Source: Cyclobacteriaceae bacterium (GTDB taxonomy: Bacteria > Bacteroidota > Bacteroidia > Cytophagales > Cyclobacteriaceae). Taken from it: a stretch of DNA of 60,312 nucleotides. This document shows, piece after piece, positions 26,370-35,012 of this stretch. The number at the start of each line of letters is the position of its first letter. Positions within the stretch are counted from its first letter, which is position 1. Both the position numbers and the translations under genes were made by a program. The DNA is taken from the NCBI GenBank assembly GCA_003565295.1, contig PXCO01000144.1, forward strand, positions 1-60,312, read 5' to 3'. Under the pieces are notes generated by a model. It worked only from the letters and a program-made list of their open reading frames with translations, was not told the origin of the DNA and made no database searches.

Positions 26370-27662
26370 ATGGCAAAAAGAAAGTCGAATAAGCTACTTG
26401 TTATTTCAATTGGTGTATTGATCCTATTAACCTTGGCGCTTCTCATAGCCAGAAAAGCAGGCTGGATCGGGGGAGAAATGGAGATTGAAGTAGAGGTGAC
26501 AAGGGCAACCAAAAGGAATATTGTGGAAAAGGTAAATGCATCAGGTGTGATTCAGCCTGAGGTAGAAATAACCTTGAGCCCTGATGTGGCCGGGGAAATA
26601 ATAGCCTTAAATGTGGCGGAGGGGGATAGCGTAAAGGCCAATGATCTTTTGGTTAAGATCAGACCTGATAATTTTATTTCAGCGCTGGATCGGGCGAGAG
26701 CCACCCTCAATCAGCAGATGGCCAATTTGGCACAATCCAAAGCTTCTTTAAAGAGGGCAGAGGCTCAATTTACCCGAGCTGAACTTGAATTTGCCAGGAA
26801 TAAGAGACTGTATGAAGACAAGGTTATTTCTGATGCAGATTTTGAACAGGCAAATGCTAATTTCCTAACTGCTAAAAACGATTTAGAAGCAGCAGAACAA
26901 ACGGTGCTTGCGGCTGAATATGTGGTGAAAAGTGCGCAGGCCACCGTGGACGAGGCAGCCGAAAATTTAAGGTTGACCAATGTTTATGCCCCATCCCACG
27001 GAATAGTCTCAAAATTATTGGTGGAGCAAGGCGAGAGGGTAGTGGGTACTGCACAGATGGCAGGAACGGAAATGCTTCGCATTGCAGATCTGTCCAGGAT
27101 GGAAGTGAGGGTGAATGTGAACGAAAATGATATTGTCAGAATATCCCTTAAGGATACCACAATTATTGAAGTAGATGCCTATGCCTTTATGGGTAAGACT
27201 TTTACAGGAGTGGTGACCTCCATATCCAATTCCGCCAATGAAAAGGCCAATCAGGATGCTGTGACAGAGTTTGAGGTTAAAATTAGGATCCTCAATGAAT
27301 CCTATATGGATCTTATAAGTGCTAGAAATCCTCATCCTTTTAGACCTGGGATGACCGCAAGTGTGGAAATCATTACCAATCAAAAAAATGATATTCTATC
27401 TGTTCCCCTATCAGCGGTCACCACTCGTGCTCAAAACAGTGATGATTCCAATGATTCAGGTAAAACCGGCTCAAAAGAGGTGGTATTTGTGATGATGGAT
27501 GGTCAAGCCAAAATGAAAGAGGTAGAAACAGGCATATCTGACTTTGAACATATAGAAATCCTCAATGGGGTTGTGGAGGGAGATCTTATTATCACCGGTC
27601 CATATTATGTGGTAACCCGGCAACTTGAAGAAGGAAAGCCGGTGAAGTATGCAGGAAAATAA
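26370..27662 (+). CDS. HlyD/MacA-type periplasmic adaptor subunit
   Basis: The 430-residue protein starts with a membrane anchor (about residues 8-25). It has the lipoyl half-motifs SPDVAGEIIALNVAEGDSVK and NVYAPSHGIVSKLLVEQGER flanking a long coiled-coil hairpin (about residues 100-200, Ala/Glu/Asn-rich), and then a beta-barrel domain (RMEVRVNVNENDIVRI). This is the layout of MacA-like membrane fusion proteins. It links the TolC-like duct to an ABC or RND inner-membrane pump. A MacB-type partner would be expected immediately downstream but is absent. Confidence 0.9.
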   Translation: MAKRKSNKLLVISIGVLILLTLALLIARKAGWIGGEMEIEVEVTRATKRNIVEKVNASGVIQPEVEITLSPDVAGEIIALNVAEGDSVKANDLLVKIRPDNFISALDRARATLNQQMANLAQSKASLKRAEAQFTRAELEFARNKRLYEDKVISDADFEQANANFLTAKNDLEAAEQTVLAAEYVVKSAQATVDEAAENLRLTNVYAPSHGIVSKLLVEQGERVVGTAQMAGTEMLRIADLSRMEVRVNVNENDIVRISLKDTTIIEVDAYAFMGKTFTGVVTSISNSANEKANQDAVTEFEVKIRILNESYMDLISARNPHPFRPGMTASVEIITNQKNDILSVPLSAVTTRAQNSDDSNDSGKTGSKEVVFVMMDGQAKMKEVETGISDFEHIEILNGVVEGDLIITGPYYVVTRQLEEGKPVKYAGK

Positions 27663-27956
27663 AAAAAGGAGCCTTAAAAAAATTAAGACTCCATAGTCTG
27701 GGGTTTATGAGTAACTGACTTTAGCTATTTGACTTTCAAAAACACTATCAAGAAAATTCAATTGATTTACAGTAATTATGTGATTGAAATCTTCGAAAGA
27801 TAGAAAGATTTATTGTGTTTGCCCCGATAAAAAGTGTCTTTTTTTGGATTTTTTTCAAATTCAAAATTTAAAATAAACATGGTAATAATAATAAAATCAT
27901 TGCTTGTATTTCAGTAAAAACCACCCATTGACCCTACGATTATTTGGTTGGCCAAG

Positions 27957-28349
27957 TTAGTCCATCGTTAATGCCTTTTCTATTTCCTTAACTTCCTCCA
28001 AAAGCCCTTTTTGCAAGTTTAAATGTTCAGAAGAACTCAAATTTGGGGCGGGGTTATGGTGATGGTGATGATCATGATGCTCATTTTCATCATGGTGATG
28101 TTCATGCCCAAAACCTGGCACCTCTACGAAATTATTATCCCATTCTTGCAGTCTTTCTTTCCATAGTTCAAGATCCGGAGAATCAGGTTCCAGGGTTTTA
28201 AATTTTTCTCCAATTCTTTCCCGTATTTCTATTGATGTTTTGTGGTATTCATAAGCTTCTTCAAGTTTGGAATCTTGTTGATTACCGCCACAACCCCATA
28301 TTAGGATTGAGGAAATAATGAAAGCAGAGGTTATGTTGATTTTCTTCAT
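27957..28349 (-). CDS. Small histidine-rich lipoprotein, probable metal binder
   Basis: From ATG 28349 the protein has 130 residues with a lipoprotein signal and Cys20 (LIWGCGGN). Upstream in-frame ATG 28379 would put ten charged residues before the signal, so it is not preferred. The mature part is mostly helical and acidic, with a central His/Asp/Glu cluster (HEHHHDENEHHDHHHHH) well suited to zinc, copper or nickel binding. It is divergent from a ZIP transporter with only 68 bases between the start codons, which share a palindromic site. It probably scavenges or buffers the metal taken up by the transporter. I recognise no named family. Confidence 0.75.
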   Translation of the reverse strand: MKKINITSAFIISSILIWGCGGNQQDSKLEEAYEYHKTSIEIRERIGEKFKTLEPDSPDLELWKERLQEWDNNFVEVPGFGHEHHHDENEHHDHHHHHNPAPNLSSSEHLNLQKGLLEEVKEIEKALTMD

Positions 28350-28388
28350 TTCAGTTTTTTTTGCAAATTTTACCAACATTTTTTATTA

Positions 28389-28405
28389 ATGCAATAAAGT
28401 TGCAT
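28389..28405. promoter_or_regulatory. Palindromic metal-regulator-type operator between lipoprotein and ZIP genes
   Basis: ATGCAA (28389-28394), spacer TAAAG, TTGCAT (28400-28405) is a perfect 6-5-6 inverted repeat. It lies in the 68-base region between two divergent metal-related genes. TGCAA/TTGCA half-sites are typical of Fur-superfamily regulators such as Zur. It overlaps the probable promoter of the ZIP gene. Confidence 0.6.
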
Positions 28406-28406
28406 A

Positions 28407-28414
28407 TATATTTG
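28407..28414 (+). promoter_or_regulatory. TAnnTTTG promoter element immediately before the ZIP start codon
   Basis: TATATTTG matches TAnnTTTG and ends three bases before ATG 28418. If used, transcription would begin at about the A of the start codon, giving a leaderless mRNA. No TTG at the -33 position is evident. Confidence 0.45.
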
Positions 28415-28417
28415 TGA

Positions 28418-29227
28418 ATGGAATTGAATTTTGCCTTCGCCCTATTGGGCGCTTTTTTTATTAGTGTTATTACCTTGATTAGTTTGAGCCTGCTATTATT
28501 AAGCTCGCAACAATTAAACCGTATATTACCAACACTTATTTGTTTGGCCATTGGTGTACTTTTGGGAAACGCTTTTCTCCATTTGATCCCTGAATCGATA
28601 CAGGACGTGCACCGGGTTCAACCTGTCATGTATTGGGTACTTGGAGGGGTAGTTTTCTTTTTGATATTGGATAAGGGGTTAATGCTTTCGAAAGTCAATA
28701 CTGGAAAAGTAGGATTATCCATTAAACCAATTGGGTTTTTGAACTTACTGGGTGATGGTATCCATAATTTTGTGGATGGTTTGATCATAGGAGGGAGTTT
28801 CATGCTTGGCCCGGAAGTCGGAACCACCACCACAGTTGCCATTGCTATGCATGAACTTCCTCAAGAACTTGGGGATGCGGGAACGCTTATTTATAGTGGC
28901 ATGAAACCTGTGCGTGTAGTGCTATTGAATTTTTTGGTAGGTTTAATGGCCATATTAGGAGTAGTGGTGTTTTTTTTCATTAATGAGTATTACCAGCTTT
29001 CTACCTCTTTTTTGTTTGCTTTTACCGCCGGTGGATTTATATACATGGCAATTGGGAACCTTCTTCCTAGCTTGATGAATGATAAAACCATAAATAGAGG
29101 CGATTTTTACTTGCGAATGATTTTCATTGGTTTAGGTGTTTTAATCGTTTATAGCCTTAACGGGGATCACTCCCATGAACCACATCATCACCCAAAAGCC
29201 CAGCGGATGGGGATTATTGTGCCTTAG
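28418..29227 (+). CDS. ZIP family metal transporter
   Basis: The 269-residue protein has about seven to eight hydrophobic helices. The ZIP metal-site motifs are in GDGIHNFVDGLIIGGSF (helix IV) and AMHELPQELGDAGTLIY (helix V). A histidine-rich tail (HSHEPHHHP) near the C terminus is probably metal-binding. It should import zinc or a similar divalent metal. It is more like the eukaryotic-type ZIP branch than the ZupT-like protein at 2088-2915. The divergent His-rich lipoprotein and shared palindrome suggest metal-dependent repression of both. Confidence 0.88.
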   Translation: MELNFAFALLGAFFISVITLISLSLLLLSSQQLNRILPTLICLAIGVLLGNAFLHLIPESIQDVHRVQPVMYWVLGGVVFFLILDKGLMLSKVNTGKVGLSIKPIGFLNLLGDGIHNFVDGLIIGGSFMLGPEVGTTTTVAIAMHELPQELGDAGTLIYSGMKPVRVVLLNFLVGLMAILGVVVFFFINEYYQLSTSFLFAFTAGGFIYMAIGNLLPSLMNDKTINRGDFYLRMIFIGLGVLIVYSLNGDHSHEPHHHPKAQRMGIIVP

Positions 29228-29335
29228 CAGGTATTTCCCCATTATATGGATCAGGGGAACCGAGTGATATTCATATGAGTTGCTTTGTTGAACTTTATAA
29301 CCTACAAAACCTATAGGGTTTACCATAAAATTTGT

Positions 29336-29343
29336 TAAATTTG
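29336..29343 (+). promoter_or_regulatory. TAnnTTTG promoter element before the 153-residue protein gene
   Basis: TAAATTTG matches TAnnTTTG, 52 bases before ATG 29396. It gives a plausible short leader. The -33 element is not clear. Confidence 0.45.
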
Positions 29344-29395
29344 TGCTGGGATGAAACTTTCATACTCAGGAAAAGTTTAAGTATATATAGATCAA

Positions 29396-29857
29396 ATGAA
29401 TACTGCCTTGAATACCGACAGAAAAAATGATAAAGAGGAACCTGTTGCACTTATTAAGTTGAGCAGGTACCAAGAAGAAGATCAAGGCTTATCCGCAAGG
29501 GAAGCCTTGGAACTGCAACATGGAGTGAGGCTTCTTTCCAAACAAGCCGGTGAAGAAGGAGTTTTTTCTGAAGTGTCCTTTGAATTATCAGAAAAATGGA
29601 ATAAGCTCTATGGGATGTTCAGGGGTTTGAGTGAATTATACCGCTCACCAGTGGCCTATATTAAAAGCAATCATTCCTCTAAGAGTTTTACCCTTTATTT
29701 TAAAGCAGAAGCAAAAAAAGAGGTAAAGGCTTTTCTGGAATTGGTTTTCTCCACTCTGGACAAAGAGATGCATTTCCGTAAGGTTTTGAGAAAATGGTTG
29801 TCTTTGCAAAGTCGTCAACAAAAAGAAAATGAGTTGCTTTATAAGCAGTTATTTTAA
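29396..29857 (+). CDS. Hypothetical protein, 153 residues
   Basis: I do not recognise this family. The protein is soluble, charged and predicted mostly helical, without a signal peptide or membrane segment. The first 30 residues are polar; the middle contains EALELQHGVRLLSKQAGEEG; the end is strongly basic (KVLRKWLSLQSRQQKENELL). Codon use looks like the neighbours, and a promoter-like octamer lies 52 bases upstream, so it is probably a real gene. It stands alone between the ZIP gene and a terminator hairpin. Confidence 0.65.
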   Translation: MNTALNTDRKNDKEEPVALIKLSRYQEEDQGLSAREALELQHGVRLLSKQAGEEGVFSEVSFELSEKWNKLYGMFRGLSELYRSPVAYIKSNHSSKSFTLYFKAEAKKEVKAFLELVFSTLDKEMHFRKVLRKWLSLQSRQQKENELLYKQLF

Positions 29858-29864
29858 AAAAAAT

Positions 29865-29884
29865 CCCCTGGATTTCTCCAGGGG
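29865..29884. terminator. Intrinsic terminator, best formed for the minus strand
   Basis: CCCCTGGA (29865-29872), loop TTTC, TCCAGGGG (29877-29884) is a perfect 8-bp hairpin. On the minus strand it is followed by an eight-U run, so it can end transcription from the stress-protein/YciH genes. For the plus-strand gene that ends at 29857 it has only a weak T tract downstream. Confidence 0.7.
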
Positions 29885-29929
29885 AAGCTAAAAATTTTTG
29901 CTGTTACACTTTCTCAATAGAAAGCTAAA

Positions 29930-30044
29930 AAAAAATCCCCACTTACCAACTTCACGGTATCATCCATTTCTTACCAACTTCACATTTCTCCGTTTTGGAT
30001 GATGTTTAAAGGTAAAAAGGATTTCATTGGTAGGGGGGATTTTT
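29930..30044. other. Structured intergenic sequence with nested repeats
   Basis: AAAAAATCCCC (29930-29940) can pair with GGGGGGATTTTT (30033-30044), extended by ACCAA/TTGGT, enclosing about 90 bases. Inside are two direct copies of CTTACCAACTTCAC (29942-29955 and 29970-29983) and a short complementary pair ATCATCC/GGATGAT. No open frame is present. It could be a small RNA or a 3'-UTR structure. Confidence 0.35.
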
Positions 30045-30101
30045 CGATCAATCACTAGTTTTCGGAGGTAAACACCCCATTATCTACGGTTAAAATTAAG
30101 G

Positions 30102-30461
30102 TCAACCTCCCGATTTTTTTGTGTTATAGCCTTCGGATTTTAAGAGTTCCATCACTTTATCACGTAAATCCCCCTGGATGAGGATTTCTCCCTCTTTTAC
30201 ATTTCCACCAACTCCACATTTGGATTTCAACCATTTACCAAGAGCCTTAAGGTCTTCCTCTTTGCCCTGAAAACCTGTTATCAGCGTTACTTTTTTGCCT
30301 CCCCTGGATTTTTTATCCAAACTCACCCTTAAATGTTGATGAGACGGGGGAGGAGTTTGCTCAGACTCATGGATGGAATCTTCCTGATATTCATAATCCT
30401 CGCTGGTAGAATATACCACTCCTAACCTCTTCTTCCAATCATTGTCTTTTTTTCTTCCCAT
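30102..30461 (-). CDS. SUI1/YciH-family translation factor
   Basis: The 119-residue protein has an N-terminal low-complexity part (about 1-45) and a C-terminal SUI1/eIF1 domain with [37 protein letters not shown] and [10 protein letters not shown]. Bacterial YciH proteins are thought to affect the fidelity of translation initiation. It is cytoplasmic. It begins one base after the stop codon of the universal stress protein gene, so the two are almost certainly one transcript, ending at the hairpin near 29865. Confidence 0.92.
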   Translation of the reverse strand: MGRKKDNDWKKRLGVVYSTSEDYEYQEDSIHESEQTPPPSHQHLRVSLDKKSRGGKKVTLITGFQGKEEDLKALGKWLKSKCGVGGNVKEGEILIQGDLRDKVMELLKSEGYNTKKSGG

Positions 30462-30462
30462 T

Positions 30463-31314
30463 TCACTTTGTAAATTTCATGGTCCACACCGGCCTTTTGG
30501 CAGCATTCACCACATCCTCTGCAATGCTGCCGCTTAATAGGTGCAAAAACCCGGTTCTTCCGTGAGTGGCCATAGCGATCAAATCGGCTTCTAAATCTTC
30601 CGCATATTCAAGTATCCCCTCTTCTTCGGAACTGCTGTTGAAGATGTCCACCTTTACATTCTCCAGTTTATTGGTCTTGATAAAATCGTTGATTTTTTGT
30701 TTTGATTTTTTACTGTTCTCAAAAGAATTGGGTGTGTTTATTTTCACTAAATACAGACTTGCTTCTAAAAGGGTTTGGAGATCCTTTAATTTTAACATCA
30801 CCTTTTTGCTGTCATCACTGAAGTCACTGGCAAATACGATCTTCTTGATGTCCTTTACTTTCGTGGGACTTTTCACTGTGATGACAGGACATTTTGCGTG
30901 CCTTACCACTTTCTCAGTGTTTGAACCTATGAGCAGTTCCTCAAGTCCACTGGATCCCTTTGATCCCATGATTACAAGATCTGCTTTCATTTCAGCTATT
31001 TCCTTTGATATCCCGGCGTAGGGGTTGCCAAAAGAAAGCCTTGTGGAAAATGGAAAAGGCTGGACTCCAAGTTCTTTTTCAATTTCTTTGAGTTGTTTCT
31101 TACGCTTATCAACCAGCTCCACCATGTAGACTTTGTCCACATAATTTTCCTCCAAATTGACCTCACCCATGGTGTTGAAATGTTGGGTGGTGGGGATCTC
31201 TATGATATGCACCAATTTCAATTTTGCTGATGACAATGCCGCTATTTCTTGGGCAAATTTGAAAGCATTTTCAGCCTCTTCCGAAAAGTCAAAAGGAACA
31301 AGTATATTTTTCAT
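30463..31314 (-). CDS. Tandem universal stress protein (two UspA domains)
   Basis: The 283-residue protein contains two UspA-like domains. The first spans about residues 1-145 (start [18 protein letters not shown]; nucleotide-loop motif [20 protein letters not shown]). The second spans about 150-283 ([13 protein letters not shown]; loop [20 protein letters not shown]). The G-x2-G-x9-G(S/T)-type loop is recognisable in both, so ATP binding is possible. It is cytoplasmic and probably stress-induced. The YciH-family gene follows one base downstream. Confidence 0.93.
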   Translation of the reverse strand: MKNILVPFDFSEEAENAFKFAQEIAALSSAKLKLVHIIEIPTTQHFNTMGEVNLEENYVDKVYMVELVDKRKKQLKEIEKELGVQPFPFSTRLSFGNPYAGISKEIAEMKADLVIMGSKGSSGLEELLIGSNTEKVVRHAKCPVITVKSPTKVKDIKKIVFASDFSDDSKKVMLKLKDLQTLLEASLYLVKINTPNSFENSKKSKQKINDFIKTNKLENVKVDIFNSSSEEEGILEYAEDLEADLIAMATHGRTGFLHLLSGSIAEDVVNAAKRPVWTMKFTK

Positions 31315-31384
31315 AAGTAGTTGTTTATTTTGTGCTTTTAAGCTACAAAAAACTTATTAAAATAGATAGCATCCGTATAAAATC

Positions 31385-32299
31385 TTAAAAAATTAGAAGT
31401 CCAACTCCGAAAGCAGACACACAAAAAAAGGTGGACAAGGCAGTTTTCTTTAAATAGGGGTCTATTTGTGCAGCCTTGTCACTTTTACTAACACCAAGGG
31501 CATTAATGATCATCACCGGTGAAACCAACAAAAACAAGAGGCCACCATAACTGCCATCAACCACGGTGTACATCAGAAGGAATAGATTTCCACCTATGAT
31601 GAGCAGCCAATTATAGATTTTTGCATTTGCCTTTCCCATTCTCACGGCCAGGGATCTCTTGCCAGCCAGACGGTCAGCATGTATGTCCCGAATATTATTA
31701 ATATTCAGCACAGAGGTGCTAAAGCATCCTAAAGCTGCTGCGGGTAGAAGCAAGAAACCGTTCCATTCCACTGCATAAAGAAAATATGTGCCCATAACCC
31801 CAAGAATGCCAAAAAACAAAAAAACGGAGATGTCTCCCAAGCCCACATATCCGTAAGGATTACTTCCTGAGGTATAATTGATCGCGGCAAAAATAGCTAA
31901 AATCCCCAGGGCTAAAAAAATAATTAATATCATAGGTTGCTGCAATAATGCGATGAGGAGAAGGGTAACCCCCGAGATAAAAGCCAATGCACCCACCAGA
32001 TACATGGCTTTTTTCATTTCGTCTTTGGAAATCATACCTGATTGAACGGCACGTATTGGCCCCTCCCTTTCCTCGCTATCTGCACCGTGTATGCTGTCCC
32101 CATAGTCATTGGCCAAGTTGGAGAGTACTTGAAGAAGTATAGTGGTCAGGGAGGCGAGCACCAGTACTTCCCACCTGAAATGTCCATGATCTGTAGCGAT
32201 AAAGCTCGCCAAAAAAATACTTGATAATGCCAAGGGGAGTGTTCTTAACCTCAGGGCATGTAACCAGGCCTGTTTTTTGTCCTTAAGAATGATTTCCAT
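31385..32299 (-). CDS. menA: 1,4-dihydroxy-2-naphthoate polyprenyltransferase
   Basis: The 304-residue integral membrane UbiA-superfamily enzyme has about eight to nine helices. The first Asp-rich motif is in NLANDYGDSIHGAD and the second in NNIRDIHADRLAGKRSLA. These bind the Mg-diphosphate of the polyprenyl donor. EREGPIRAVQSG is typical of MenA. It makes demethylmenaquinone, which agrees with menaquinone respiration in this phylum. It lies 43 bases downstream of the glutathione-peroxidase gene on the same strand. Confidence 0.93.
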   Translation of the reverse strand: MEIILKDKKQAWLHALRLRTLPLALSSIFLASFIATDHGHFRWEVLVLASLTTILLQVLSNLANDYGDSIHGADSEEREGPIRAVQSGMISKDEMKKAMYLVGALAFISGVTLLLIALLQQPMILIIFLALGILAIFAAINYTSGSNPYGYVGLGDISVFLFFGILGVMGTYFLYAVEWNGFLLLPAAALGCFSTSVLNINNIRDIHADRLAGKRSLAVRMGKANAKIYNWLLIIGGNLFLLMYTVVDGSYGGLLFLLVSPVMIINALGVSKSDKAAQIDPYLKKTALSTFFCVSAFGVGLLIF

Positions 32300-32342
32300 A
32301 CATTACTTTCCTCATGGTACAGCAACCAGGGGAACAAAACTA

Positions 32343-32945
32343 TTAAGCTTTAATAAGTGATAGGATTTCTTCGTCCATTGGTTTTACGGAAGATGGGAAA
32401 AATTTTAAAAGCTTTCCCTCTTCGTCGATCAGGTATTTGCAGAAATTCCATGAAGGCTCGGAATTGTTCCATCCGTTCAATTCCTTATCCGAAAGCCATC
32501 GGTAGAGAGGGTGTTTGTCCACTCCTTTTACGGAGATTTTCTCAAACATAGGAAAAGAAACACCATAGGTTGAACTGCAAAAATCCTTAATTTCTTCAAG
32601 AGTGCCGGGTTCTTGGCCACCGAAGTTATTTGCAGGAAAACCCATAACGATTACCTTGTCACCATGTTTTTCATGAAGCTCCTGCAACCCTTCGTATTGA
32701 GGGGTGTAGCCACACTTGGAAGCCACATTTACTAACAAAAGTTTCTTTCCTTTAAAAGTGGAGAAATCGACTTCATTTCCGTCGATGTCACGCATCTTTA
32801 TGTCATAAATGGTTTCAATCATTGTTTTTCCGTTTGTAGGTATCAGTGATGCCTCCTGGGCTTCCATGGAAGCCAATCGCTTAGAGGAGTCATTGGCCGA
32901 ACAGGCCATTGCCAGCATAGCCAAAAGTGTAAATAGTAGTTTCAT
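32343..32945 (-). CDS. Glutathione-peroxidase-family lipoprotein
   Basis: The 200-residue protein has a lipoprotein signal with Cys15 (LLAMLAMAC), so this peroxidase is exported and lipid-anchored. The catalytic Cys is in NVASKCGYTPQY, the Gln in FPANNFGGQEPG and the Trp in SWNFCKYL; a second Cys in EIKDFCSSTYG could be the resolving cysteine of a thioredoxin-dependent enzyme. It reduces hydrogen or lipid peroxides. Its ATGAAA start codon directly follows the right end of repeat copy C. Confidence 0.93.
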   Translation of the reverse strand: MKLLFTLLAMLAMACSANDSSKRLASMEAQEASLIPTNGKTMIETIYDIKMRDIDGNEVDFSTFKGKKLLLVNVASKCGYTPQYEGLQELHEKHGDKVIVMGFPANNFGGQEPGTLEEIKDFCSSTYGVSFPMFEKISVKGVDKHPLYRWLSDKELNGWNNSEPSWNFCKYLIDEEGKLLKFFPSSVKPMDEEILSLIKA

Positions 32946-33142
32946 ATGTTTATAATTTGCTTTTCAATGATCATAACTTGTCCCGCACTGTAAGTCGGGA
33001 TAGCCTGCCCCAGCCTGCCCCGAACTCGTTTCGGGGAACTCGTTTCGGGGGAGTCTCGCAACCCCGATAGTTATCGGGGCATGCCTCTGTGTGTCGCTTG
33101 CGTCATGCCCTGACTGCCGTCAGGACAGGCTCGATTTTTTTT
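32946..33142 (-). repeat. Dispersed ATGAAA-flanked palindromic repeat, copy C
   Basis: Read on the minus strand, this roughly 197-base copy runs from AAATCGAGCCTGTCCTGACG through CCCCGATAGTTATCGGGG and CCCCGAACGAG-type hairpins to GACAAGTTATGATCATTGAA and TATAAACAT. It ends exactly at the ATGAAA of the glutathione-peroxidase gene. At its left end the ATG is lost (AAAAAAAATCGAG). It is the longest copy because one hairpin block is duplicated. Confidence 0.87.
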
Positions 33143-33218
33143 AGCGGTTATATATTCTGTCTCTCATGAGTGATATTCATTGCCCGATGTGACAAATTCT
33201 ACATGCTTAAATTTATAA

Positions 33219-35012
33219 TTACATTTTTTCTGGTACATCAATACCTAATAACCTCATACCGGCTTTGATTGTTTGACTTACGAGTGCAGATAATGCCACC
33301 CTAAAAGCACGGGTTAGATCATTTGCTTCACTAAAGATAGAAAGTTCTGCATAAAATCTATTGTATTCCTTAGCTAAATCAAATAAATATTGAGCGATGA
33401 CCGATGGTGAATATTCATCCCCTGCAGTTTTCAGCTTTTGTGGATAATCCATCAACAACACAATCAGATTTCTTTCAACGCCCTCTAATTGCTTAATATT
33501 TTTGAATATTGAAGGATGTTGATAGTCCAGTTCTATCTGCCTGGCCTTTCTGATTATGGCCCTGATCCTTGCATGGGTGTATTGGATAAATGGCCCTGTA
33601 TTACCTTGAAATTCAATGGACTCCTCAGGATTGAACAACATTCTTTTTTTTGGATCCACCTTCAGAAGGAAATATTTTAACGCCCCCAGTGCCAAGGTTT
33701 CATAAAGTGCTTCTGCCTCACTTTCGGTAAACCCTTCAATCTTCCCGAGCTCTTGGGTATGTTTTTTGGCCGTATCCACCATTTCCGCAATAAGGTCGTC
33801 GGCATCCACCACGGTACCTTCTCTGGATTTCATTTTTCCGGAAGGAAGGTCCACCATTCCATAGGAAAGATGATAAAGCCCCCCGGCGTAAGGCCTTTGA
33901 AGCTTTTTTAATATTTTGAAAAGTACATCAAAATGATAGTCTTGTTCATTTCCCACTACATAAACCGAATTGTCGATTTGATGATCCTGGAACTTCAGGT
34001 CTGCGGTACCCATGTCTTGGGTAATATAAACCGAGGTGCCATCTGCTCTAAGCACCAACTTCTCGTCTAATCCTTCATCAGACAGATCCGCCCAAACCGA
34101 ACCGTTTTCCTTTTTAAAGAACACTCCTTTATTAAGTCCCTCCTCAACCATGTTTTTTCCCAGCAGGTAAGTGTCAGACTCATAATACATTTGGTCAAAA
34201 TCCACTCCCATTCTCTTGTAAGTGGAATCAAAGCCTTCATATACCCACTGATTCATTGTTTTCCAAAGGCCTACCACCTCAGGATCCCCCAGTTCCCATT
34301 GAAGGAGCATTTTTTGAGCTTTTTGCATTAAGGGGGCTTCTTTTTTTGCCAACTCCTCATCCATCCCTTTGTCTACTAACTGTTTCACTTCTTTTTTATA
34401 GGCTTTATCGAACATCACATAATAGTTGCCCACTAGATGATCTCCTTTTATGCCACTTGACAAGGGAGTTTCACCTTCGCCAAATTCTTGATAGGCCACC
34501 ATGGATTTACAGATGTGAATGCCCCTGTCATTTACCAAGTTAGCCTTTACGACATCATGCCCATTGGCCTTTAGGATTTCAGATAGTGAATAACCCAAGA
34601 AATTGTTTCTTAGGTGGCCTAAATGAAGGGGTTTATTGGTGTTTGGGGAGCTATATTCCACCATCACTTTCCTTCCAGTAGAAGGGAACTGGAAGGCATC
34701 AGTATTGTTATTAAGTTCCTCTACCTGACCCAGCCAAAACCCGTCCGAGAGGGAAATGTTCAAAAAGCCTTTTACCACATTGAAATTGGAGACCTCTTCA
34801 AGCTGGTTTTTGAGGAAGTTCCCTAGTTCCTCGCCGCTTTCTTCTGGGTTCTTTTTGGTATGTTTCAAGTAGGGGAAGACCACGAAGGTGTAGGTGCCCT
34901 CAAATTCCTTGCGGGTGGGCTGTAAAGAAATGGAACCTTCAGGTAGTTGAACATCATAAAGTGATGAAAAGGCCTTTGTTATGGTATTTTTGATCTTAAG
35001 GGTAATGTCCAT
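33219..35012 (-). CDS. argS: Arginyl-tRNA synthetase
   Basis: The 597-residue protein has the ArgRS N-terminal additional domain (about 1-115), the class I HIGH-type motif in NTNKPLHLGHLRNN, and the KMSKS-like motif in SGKMKSREGTVV. A DALR-type anticodon-binding domain lies at the C terminus (TGPFIQYTHARIRAI begins the linker). It charges tRNA-Arg in the cytoplasm and is essential. The ATG directly follows the stop codon of the truncated GH67-like frame at 35013. Confidence 0.98.
   Translation of the reverse strand: MDITLKIKNTITKAFSSLYDVQLPEGSISLQPTRKEFEGTYTFVVFPYLKHTKKNPEESGEELGNFLKNQLEEVSNFNVVKGFLNISLSDGFWLGQVEELNNNTDAFQFPSTGRKVMVEYSSPNTNKPLHLGHLRNNFLGYSLSEILKANGHDVVKANLVNDRGIHICKSMVAYQEFGEGETPLSSGIKGDHLVGNYYVMFDKAYKKEVKQLVDKGMDEELAKKEAPLMQKAQKMLLQWELGDPEVVGLWKTMNQWVYEGFDSTYKRMGVDFDQMYYESDTYLLGKNMVEEGLNKGVFFKKENGSVWADLSDEGLDEKLVLRADGTSVYITQDMGTADLKFQDHQIDNSVYVVGNEQDYHFDVLFKILKKLQRPYAGGLYHLSYGMVDLPSGKMKSREGTVVDADDLIAEMVDTAKKHTQELGKIEGFTESEAEALYETLALGALKYFLLKVDPKKRMLFNPEESIEFQGNTGPFIQYTHARIRAIIRKARQIELDYQHPSIFKNIKQLEGVERNLIVLLMDYPQKLKTAGDEYSPSVIAQYLFDLAKEYNRFYAELSIFSEANDLTRAFRVALSALVSQTIKAGMRLLGIDVPEKM

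Noticed and set aside
27666-27692. Inverted repeat GGAGCCTTAA/TTAAGACTCC after the adaptor gene as a terminator
   Set aside because: It has a mismatch and no T-run on the plus strand, so support is too weak.
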